Below, in pieces: positions 1-4,429 of a stretch of DNA of 5,518 nucleotides (position 1 is the stretch's first letter; each line of letters starts with the position of its first letter). The DNA is from PVC group bacterium. GTDB taxonomy: Bacteria > Verrucomicrobiota > Kiritimatiellia > SS1-B-03-39 > UBA6053. The position numbers were made by a program, and so were the translations under genes. The notes below the pieces were generated by a model. The model did not search any database, was not told where the DNA came from, and saw only the letters and a list, made by a program, of their open reading frames with translations. The stretch is from the NCBI GenBank assembly GCA_003565035.1, contig PXDP01000319.1, forward strand, positions 1 to 5,518, written 5' to 3'.

Positions 1-139
1 AGGGTCGGAGTCCCGCGTTCACGCGGAAGCCCAGAGGGTCGTTTACGGCCCGGGATTACGGTGGAAAGGGTCGGAGTCCCGCGTTCACGCGGAAGCCCAG
101 AGGGTCGTTTACGGCCCGGGATTACGGTGGAAAGGGTCG
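1..139. repeat. 66-bp tandem repeat, two perfect copies plus a fragment
   Basis: Bases 1-66 are repeated without any mismatch at 67-132, and a third copy starts at 133 (AGGGTCG) before the sequence diverges near 140. The array may continue beyond the left edge. Each unit holds the palindrome CCGCGT-TC-ACGCGG (13-26 and 79-92) preceded by GGAG, and the heptamer AGGGTCG occurs twice per unit (1, 35, 67, 101, 133). No reading frame here looks like protein. Perfect identity suggests a recent duplication, although an assembly effect at a contig edge is possible. Confidence 0.95.
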
Positions 140-158
140 TTCTACCCTGCCCCCAAGC

Positions 159-197
159 CATAAGTCCCTCGCATAAGCCCCTCGCATAAGTCCCTCG
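159..197. repeat. 13-bp tandem repeat, three copies
   Basis: CATAAGTCCCTCG occurs at 159-171 and 185-197, with a one-base variant (CATAAGCCCCTCG) at 172-184. The 13-bp period is not a multiple of three, and no open frame uses it convincingly. It looks like a short slippage-type satellite lying between the two palindromic arrays. Confidence 0.9.
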
Positions 198-204
198 CCC
201 CAGA

Positions 205-240
205 CACAGCCGCAGCCACAGCCACAGCCGCAGCCGCACA
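205..240. repeat. Hexamer repeat, consensus C(A/G)CAGC, about six copies
   Basis: Six consecutive hexamers follow the pattern CACAGC or CGCAGC, and the last copy is imperfect (CGCACA). It directly follows the 13-bp satellite. A six-base period could encode a dipeptide repeat, but no supported gene covers it, so it is read as intergenic simple-sequence DNA. Confidence 0.85.
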
Positions 241-274
241 TTTTACCCTATCCACTGAAACCCGCTCGCTGAAG

Positions 275-360
275 CTTCGCTCTCTACTTCCGCGTAAACG
301 CGGGACTCCGACCCTTTGCTCAACCTTCGCTCTCTACTTCCGCGTAAACGCGGAACTCCG
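275..360. repeat. 50-bp-period tandem pair of palindromic repeats, inverted relative to the left array
   Basis: The 36 bases at 275-310 are repeated at 325-360 with one mismatch (304 G, 354 A), separated by a 14-base linker. Each copy starts CTTCGCTCTCTACTTCC and holds the palindrome CCGCGT-AA-ACGCGG (290-303 and 340-353). In the second copy the stem extends to 8 bp per arm with a 2-base loop (338-355). Read on the minus strand, each copy is GGAG, hairpin, GTAGAGAGCGAAG, the same polarity logic as the left array but inverted. The pair lies 49 bases downstream of the ABC ATPase stop and might act as a transcript-end hairpin, but no T-tract follows on the minus strand. Confidence 0.88.
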
Positions 361-408
361 GCAAAATCACCCTATTCCCACAGCGATATCCGCGACAGGA
401 TTCGAGGT

Positions 409-1074
409 TCATCCCGGCTCCGAAAACCGGCCCTCCCGGCATTCCACATGTGCGTGCACATGGCGGAGCAGTGCCGGATTGTGGGTGACGAGCAAAACGC
501 CAATACCCCGCGCGGCGCAATCGCTCAGTGCCCGCATGACCTCTTCGGCCGACTCCGCATCCAGATTGCCCGTGGGCTCATCGGCCAGCAACAGCGCCGG
601 ATCGGTCAGCAAAGCTCTGGCGATTGCCACCCGCTGGGCCTCGCCGCCGGAAAGCAATCGGGCCTTCTGGCGCATTCGCGCCGTGAGCCCCAACTGATCG
701 ATCAGGTCCAGTGCCCGGGCCATAAAGCGCTCCCGGGGGATGCCGCTGTACCGCGCCCGGAAGAGCACATTTTCCAGCACACTCCGCTGCGGCAGCAGAA
801 AAACGGACTGAAAAATCATGCCGATGCTGTCCCGCCTCAGGCGGGTGGCGGTCCGCGCATCACCCGGCGGCACCGCTTTGCCGGCGAAGTGAATTTCCCC
901 TGCATCCGGGGTGTCCAAAAATCCGGCGAGATTCAGAAACGTGCTCTTTCCCGATCCCGAGGGTCCGGTCACCGCGCAGAATTCTCCCGCGTCCAGGGTA
1001 AACGACACCGGTCCGAGCACCCGTCGGCCGCCAAAGGATTTGCAGACCGCCCGCACATCCAGCAGCGAACTCAT
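409..1074 (-). CDS. ABC transporter ATP-binding protein, LolD/MacB type
   Basis: This is a 221-residue cytoplasmic nucleotide-binding subunit that would hydrolyse ATP to drive a membrane transporter. All motifs are present in order: Walker A GPSGSGKST (37-45), Q-loop Gln89 in IFQS, signature LSGGEAQ (141-147), Walker B LLLADEP (161-167), D-loop GNLD (169-172) and switch His198 in VTHNP. The length and the GNLD plus LSGGEAQR pattern match the MacB-N/LolD/FtsE class (type VII ABC systems), which work with an FtsX-like permease. It is the last gene of the operon; its ATG overlaps the stop of the adaptor gene by ATGA and has only a weak ribosome site, so translational coupling is likely. No permease gene follows in the window, so the substrate is unknown: lipoprotein, peptide, lipid or drug are all possible. 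The family call is firm; the transported molecule is not known. Confidence 0.95.
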   Translation of the reverse strand: MSSLLDVRAVCKSFGGRRVLGPVSFTLDAGEFCAVTGPSGSGKSTFLNLAGFLDTPDAGEIHFAGKAVPPGDARTATRLRRDSIGMIFQSVFLLPQRSVLENVLFRARYSGIPRERFMARALDLIDQLGLTARMRQKARLLSGGEAQRVAIARALLTDPALLLADEPTGNLDAESAEEVMRALSDCAARGIGVLLVTHNPALLRHVHAHVECREGRFSEPG

Positions 1075-2291
1075 AACGCCCGCAGACGGACCAGAACCGT
1101 TCCGGCCTCCACGCCCTCCAAAATTCTGAAGTGGGTTGTATTTCCGCTCCCGAGCGTTACCGGCACCCGCCGAACGCCGGGCTCACTGCGGACATGCACA
1201 TAAGGAGTGCCCTCTTCAAAAGTCACAAACGAGCGGGGAACCACGGGGACATCCGGGTGACGCTCGGACAGCACGCCGGCCCGAAAGGTCATGCCGGTGC
1301 GCAGGCGCGGATCGGCCTCAAAGAGCAGCAGGGTCACGGTGAAGGTCTTCATGTGGGCCGGACGTCCGGCGGGCTGAACCGCCACCGAGCTGATGGAGAG
1401 CACCTGGCCCTCCAGCTCCAGACCGGGAAACGCGTCCGGCACCGCGCGCACAGCGGCACCTGCCGGCACCCTGGCCAGGCGGGACTCCGGCACTTCGCAG
1501 CGCACCACGAGCTGCCCCATATCCGAAATCCGCATAAACTCCTGATTGCGGAACACCGTGTCTCCCTCGCGCACTGTCCGGAATTCTCCACCGATGTGCA
1601 GCGGCAGATACACCACCCGCCCCGCGCGGGTGGCGGTCACCCGCGCCGCCGCAATCTGATCGCTGACAATCCGCAACTGACGCCGCGCGCTTTCCCGGCG
1701 AGCCTCCGCCTGCTCCATCTGGGCCGGAAACACCACATCCTCCTGCAAGCGGATTTGGGTCTCAAGGCCGCCTACGGTTTCCCGCAGGGTCTCCACCCGG
1801 GCCTGATAAGCGGCAAGCTCTCCGGGGGAAATCAGTCCATCCCCCGCTAATTCCGCCATCCGGTCCCCCACCCCGTCCTCCCGCGCCAGGCCGTCGCGGG
1901 CCTCGCGCAACTCGCCCTTCAGGCGGGCCCGCCGCAAAGGGATTTCCGCCTGCGCCAGCGTGCGGAATTCCGTCTCCGCCAGCACCGCGTCGCGCTCCAG
2001 CACCGCCAGTTCGGCCTCCAGCGAGGACGTGTCAAACACCGCCACCACATCCCCGGCCTGCACCATCGCCCCCTCCGGAGCCAGCATCAGCAGCGCCGCC
2101 GGCTGACTGATCGAGGACGCCACCGATTCGCTTTGCACCGCGTCGAGAACGCCCGTGAAAGCCGTCCACACCTCGAAATCCTCCAGCCCCACCCGGTGGG
2201 TTTCCAGATCCGCCTCTCCCGCAGGCTGCCCGCACCCGGCCGCGAAGAGCAGCGCCAGGCACAGTCCCGCCCATAAACGGAACGGCTTCAC
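1071..2291 (-). CDS. Efflux periplasmic adaptor lipoprotein, MacA/HlyD family
   Basis: This 406-residue protein starts at GTG. Its N-terminus KPFRLWAGLCLALLFAAGC is a lipoprotein signal with the lipid-attachment Cys at residue 20 (lipobox AAGC). The mature part follows the adaptor plan: a first half of a lipoyl-like hairpin domain (about 50-90, with VQAGDVVAVFD), a long alpha-helical hairpin rich in Glu, Arg and Ala (about 90-215), the second lipoyl half (about 218-258, GRVVYLPLHIGGEF), a beta-barrel (about 260-340) and a C-terminal membrane-proximal domain (about 345-400). Such adaptors link an inner-membrane pump to an outer-membrane channel. The GTG start is chosen over the in-frame ATG at 2402 because it begins exactly at the signal peptide, has a GGGAGG ribosome site 7 bases upstream, and forms a GTGA overlap with the acetyltransferase stop. 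No outer-membrane factor is seen nearby. The ABC ATPase downstream is its likely partner. Confidence 0.9.
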   Translation of the reverse strand: MKPFRLWAGLCLALLFAAGCGQPAGEADLETHRVGLEDFEVWTAFTGVLDAVQSESVASSISQPAALLMLAPEGAMVQAGDVVAVFDTSSLEAELAVLERDAVLAETEFRTLAQAEIPLRRARLKGELREARDGLAREDGVGDRMAELAGDGLISPGELAAYQARVETLRETVGGLETQIRLQEDVVFPAQMEQAEARRESARRQLRIVSDQIAAARVTATRAGRVVYLPLHIGGEFRTVREGDTVFRNQEFMRISDMGQLVVRCEVPESRLARVPAGAAVRAVPDAFPGLELEGQVLSISSVAVQPAGRPAHMKTFTVTLLLFEADPRLRTGMTFRAGVLSERHPDVPVVPRSFVTFEEGTPYVHVRSEPGVRRVPVTLGSGNTTHFRILEGVEAGTVLVRLRAL

Positions 2292-2773
2292 AACGCGGCC
2301 TCCCGCCGATTTCGTGAACAGGCCCACTCCATCCGGCACGCAGGCTGGCCGGGACCATAATAATCCTCCAGGATTTCCGTCTGCTGAAATCCCTGACGGC
2401 AATACCAGTCGATCAGGACGTTGTTCCGCACATCCGCCTCCAAAGTGACCGCCTCCCGCCGCCCGCGCCGCGCCAGGGCTTTGGCCAGACGGACCAAACG
2501 CTTTCCCGCACCCAGATCCCGATGTCCCAGGGCCACCGCGATCGAATAAATTCGCAGCCGTCGGGGATACACAAACAAGACCATAGCCCCGACGGCGGTG
2601 TTTCCCGCTTCCGCAACCCAGACAGACTGAGTCGGACTGCGAAGGCTGTTGGACATCGAACGCCGGGAACTTTGCCGATCAGAGGGAAAACAGAGCGATT
2701 CCAAGGCCTCAAGGGCCGATAAATCGGCCGGAACCGCTTTACGAAGCCTGACCTTCCGGCCGTCGGCGCACAT
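2288..2773 (-). CDS. GNAT family N-acetyltransferase, RimI-like
   Basis: This is a 161-residue single-domain acetyltransferase expected to move the acetyl group of acetyl-CoA to an amine, often a protein N-terminus in the RimI branch. Visible GNAT marks: strand beta4 RIYSIAVAL (74-82), the pyrophosphate-binding motif RDLGAG (85-90, fitting R-x-x-G-x-G/A), strand beta5 VTLEADVRNN (109-118), the likely general-acid Tyr124 in DWYCRQGF, and Gly128-Phe129. The segment CFPSDRQSSRRS (28-39) resembles the acceptor-side loop of RimI-like proteins. The ATG at 2773 lies 9 bases after the ATPase stop and has no strong ribosome site. Another ATG overlaps that stop (TGATG, at 2783-2781) but opens only a 14-codon frame. 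The gene's stop overlaps the adaptor GTG. The substrate is unknown: it could be ribosomal protein bS18 as for RimI, a peptide exported by the neighbouring pump, or a toxin. Confidence 0.9.
   Translation of the reverse strand: MCADGRKVRLRKAVPADLSALEALESLCFPSDRQSSRRSMSNSLRSPTQSVWVAEAGNTAVGAMVLFVYPRRLRIYSIAVALGHRDLGAGKRLVRLAKALARRGRREAVTLEADVRNNVLIDWYCRQGFQQTEILEDYYGPGQPACRMEWACSRNRREAAL
2299..2304 (-). promoter_or_regulatory. Shine-Dalgarno site deciding the GTG start of the adaptor gene
   Basis: GGGAGG on the minus strand lies 7 bases before the GTG at 2291-2289, inside the end of the acetyltransferase gene. Its strength and spacing favour this start over longer in-frame options. Confidence 0.8.
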
Positions 2774-2782
2774 AGGGTCTCA

Positions 2783-4282
2783 TCAGGCTGCGGAAAAACC
2801 GCGGGCCAGATCCTGCACGCGTTGGGACTGATGACGCCGGGCCTGCTCCAGGGTCAGTTTGGGGATGAGATATTCCGGCTCGGCATCGGTGGAGCCTTTG
2901 CAGTGCTGGATAATGACTTCATAGAGAAACTTGAAGGCATCCCGCGGCTGTTTCATCTGGTCCAGAGAATCGACCAGATCCTGAACACTCACGCGCTCCT
3001 CGAAAAGATCCTTGAGCATCGTCGGTTCGCCTTCGCCGTCGTAGACCGCCTGCACCCGGTGATTGCAGATGTCGTAGAGGTTGACCCCGGTCCATTCGAG
3101 GCGTTCAATCAGATTGCCTTTGTCCAGACGGGCCTTGCTGAAGAACTCGCCGTCCTCCCGCTTCAATTCGTAGCCCAGCTCAATCGGCAGCAGCATTTTG
3201 ATGCCGAGACCGTCCTGTTGCAGAATTTTATGGGTAAAGAGCGGCCAAATCAGATTGCGCATCTTTTTGGGGTTGCCATTGACCAGACTGGGTTCGTCCA
3301 CCCGGTCCACCAGCACGGTAATGCTGACAAAATCGAGGCCCTTGAGAATGCGCTGCAGGCGGCCCAGCAGTTCATAGCGCGCATCCTGATCGCCCGGAGT
3401 CGGCAGCGGCAAAGAATCCAGGTCCGCAGATTTCACGGTCCCCAACTGATTGAACAGCGCGGAGGAGGGATGATCCACCACCTTGATTTCGGTGTGGATA
3501 TTTTTGCGGCGTTTGTGATTGGCAAGTGCCTGACCAATTCCGAACCATCCGCCGATAAATGTCAGCAGTCCGCCCACCGCCGCCGCCGCGAAGGCATAGG
3601 GATACATCATGCCCAGGCCCATAATCGCGAACAGGCTCAGGAAAAGCACCATCGCCCCGCCGCCGAAAAGATACAGAAGTTTTGTGGGGGTGACAAAAGA
3701 GCCCACCCGGAGAATTCTGGAGATTTTCCGCCAGCGCTCGGCGCGGGTGCTCAGGGAGGGCTGATCATACAAAATCGACAGATATGCCAGATCCAGCCGG
3801 TGCTGGCGCGGCATTTTGCGCAGACTTTTCCCCAGTTCGCGGGCCACTTTGGAAGAGGAGGGGCGGCTGGCCGCGTCCACAATCTCGGTCACCACCATGG
3901 AAATGATTTTATCGATGTGGTCCTCCAGGCGGATGCGCTGAAAGGCCTCCGGCTGTTCCGCATTGGCCGCGCCCACCGTGCGGTCCACCATGTGATTCCA
4001 CTCATCGTACCGGACAATCCAGGTTTTTTTCCGGGCGTTGTTTTCGTTATATTCGCGCAGACGCTGTTCCATCAGCAGGCGGAGCGCGGTTTTGCCACTG
4101 CCCTTCTCCCCGAAGACCACCGAGGTGCTCGGCCGTTCCGGCCGTCCGAAAATCTTCTCAAACTCTGGATGCGCCACCCCGTCCCGCATGATCCGGGCGT
4201 ACACGTCATCATCCCTCGCCTCTTCAGCGGTAAAAGGATTTTCCCGGAGTTTCCAGTGATTAAAAAACGTTTCAATTTTCAT
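2783..4282 (-). CDS. Membrane-inserted P-loop NTPase (KAP/STAND-like), function unknown
   Basis: This 499-residue protein has a Walker A GEKGSGKT (58-65) and a likely Walker B ITVLVDRVDE (321-330, acidic residues Asp326, Asp329, Glu330). Between them lie two strongly hydrophobic segments (about 202-222 and 227-250) joined by a very short turn and followed by the basic stretch NHKRRKN, so the protein should be anchored as a hairpin in the inner membrane with the NTPase in the cytoplasm. A two-helix insertion inside a P-loop domain is the hallmark of KAP-type NTPases. Downstream, IKMLLPIEL (361-369) could be a sensor-1 strand, and LEWTGVNLYDICNHRV (395-410) resembles the lid segment of ORC/STAND ATPases. 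The N-terminus FFNHWKLRENPFTAEEA recalls ExeA-like ATPases. The ATG at 4282 is chosen for its GGAG site 5 bases upstream and because the longer frame runs antisense into recN. It is the first gene of the operon. The exact family is not recognised; a role in signalling, stress or defence is only possible. Confidence 0.85.
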   Translation of the reverse strand: MKIETFFNHWKLRENPFTAEEARDDDVYARIMRDGVAHPEFEKIFGRPERPSTSVVFGEKGSGKTALRLLMEQRLREYNENNARKKTWIVRYDEWNHMVDRTVGAANAEQPEAFQRIRLEDHIDKIISMVVTEIVDAASRPSSSKVARELGKSLRKMPRQHRLDLAYLSILYDQPSLSTRAERWRKISRILRVGSFVTPTKLLYLFGGGAMVLFLSLFAIMGLGMMYPYAFAAAAVGGLLTFIGGWFGIGQALANHKRRKNIHTEIKVVDHPSSALFNQLGTVKSADLDSLPLPTPGDQDARYELLGRLQRILKGLDFVSITVLVDRVDEPSLVNGNPKKMRNLIWPLFTHKILQQDGLGIKMLLPIELGYELKREDGEFFSKARLDKGNLIERLEWTGVNLYDICNHRVQAVYDGEGEPTMLKDLFEERVSVQDLVDSLDQMKQPRDAFKFLYEVIIQHCKGSTDAEPEYLIPKLTLEQARRHQSQRVQDLARGFSAA

Positions 4283-4287
4283 AGTTG

Positions 4288-4291
4288 CTCC
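4288..4291 (-). promoter_or_regulatory. Shine-Dalgarno site of the P-loop NTPase gene
   Basis: GGAG on the minus strand lies 5 bases before the ATG at 4282-4280. It supports this start over the long in-frame extension that would run to 5212 through recN. Confidence 0.75.
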
Positions 4292-4394
4292 AAAATTTGG
4301 ACAGTCAATGGCTGGTTCTAGCGCATACGGGACAAGACATAAAGCATAAGCTTGTAAAAATGAAGAGAAATTACGCCCGATGAACCATAAGGGA

Positions 4395-4422
4395 TTGCAT
4401 CCAAACCGCAAGTGGTTAAGAT
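4395..4422 (+). promoter_or_regulatory. Weak candidate promoter of recN
   Basis: TTGCAT (4395-4400) and TAAGAT (4417-4422) are spaced by 16 bases and match the sigma-70 consensus at 3 and 4 of 6 positions. The -10-like box ends 7 bases before the recN ATG, so transcription from it would begin at or next to the start codon. The match is weak and could be chance. Confidence 0.2.
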
Positions 4423-4429
4423 TCGCGGC

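Larger units (their letters stand above)
65..317. repeat. Inverted pair of 31-bp palindromic repeats (REPIN-like)
   Basis: The 31 bases at 65-95 reappear as their reverse complement at 287-317 with one mismatch (base 86). The arms contain AAAGGGTCGGAG followed by the palindromic core CCGCGTNNACGCGG and then AAG. They lie 191 bases apart. A head tetranucleotide (GGAG) followed by a short hairpin, present as inverted pairs, is the general layout of REP sequences and REPINs, which are spread by RAYT transposases of the Y1/HuH type. No RAYT gene is in the window, so the REP assignment is inference; the repeat itself is directly seen. Confidence 0.75.
409..4282 (-). other. Four-gene operon: NTPase, acetyltransferase, adaptor lipoprotein, ABC ATPase
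   Basis: Four minus-strand genes follow one another with gaps of +9, -4 (GTGA) and -4 (ATGA) bases, leaving no room for internal terminators or conventional promoters in the junctions. Co-transcription from the divergent spacer left of recN is the simplest reading. The overlaps suggest coupled, near-stoichiometric translation of the last three products. Confidence 0.85.
4283..4429. promoter_or_regulatory. Divergent intergenic region between the operon and recN
   Basis: This 147-base spacer must contain the start signals for both transcripts, and it is visibly more AT-rich in its middle part (about 4335-4372) than the genes beside it. No pair of -35 and -10 boxes stands out for the minus strand. 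The stretch 4323-4350 carries three loose copies of a CATAAG-like motif (4324, 4338, 4345), recalling the 13-bp satellite at 159-197. No classical LexA box, either CTGT-N8-ACAG or GAAC-N4-GTTC, is visible. Confidence 0.6.

Noticed and set aside
287..355. Rho-independent terminator of the operon
   Set aside because: The hairpins are GC-rich and close to the last stop, but on the minus strand they are followed by GTAGAGAGCG rather than a T-tract, and they belong to a repeat family. A role in transcript ending cannot be excluded.
1..360. CRISPR array
   Set aside because: The 66-bp units are identical throughout with no unique spacers, and the right-hand pair has only two copies with a 14-base linker. 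No cas gene is present.
316..1203. Long plus-strand open frame of 295 codons
   Set aside because: It lies antisense to the ABC ATPase and the end of the adaptor gene, which have clear family motifs. Its translation is Arg/Pro/His-rich without domains, typical of a GC-rich shadow frame.
1071..2402. Longer adaptor starting at ATG 2402
   Set aside because: It would put 37 non-signal residues before the lipoprotein signal and lie inside the acetyltransferase gene; the GTG at 2291 has the better ribosome site.
4303..4308. TTGACT on the minus strand as a -35 box for the operon
   Set aside because: A -10 box at normal spacing would fall on the NTPase start codon, which also has its own ribosome site that needs to be transcribed.
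2822..4321. Plus-strand open frame of 499 codons opposite the P-loop NTPase
   Set aside because: It is almost as long as the real gene but has no recognisable motif, while the minus strand shows Walker A, Walker B, membrane helices and a ribosome site. The equal length is a coincidence of codon bias.
4283..4429. SOS (LexA) box before recN
   Set aside because: recN is often SOS-controlled, but I could find neither a CTGT-N8-ACAG nor a GAAC-N4-GTTC type palindrome in the spacer.
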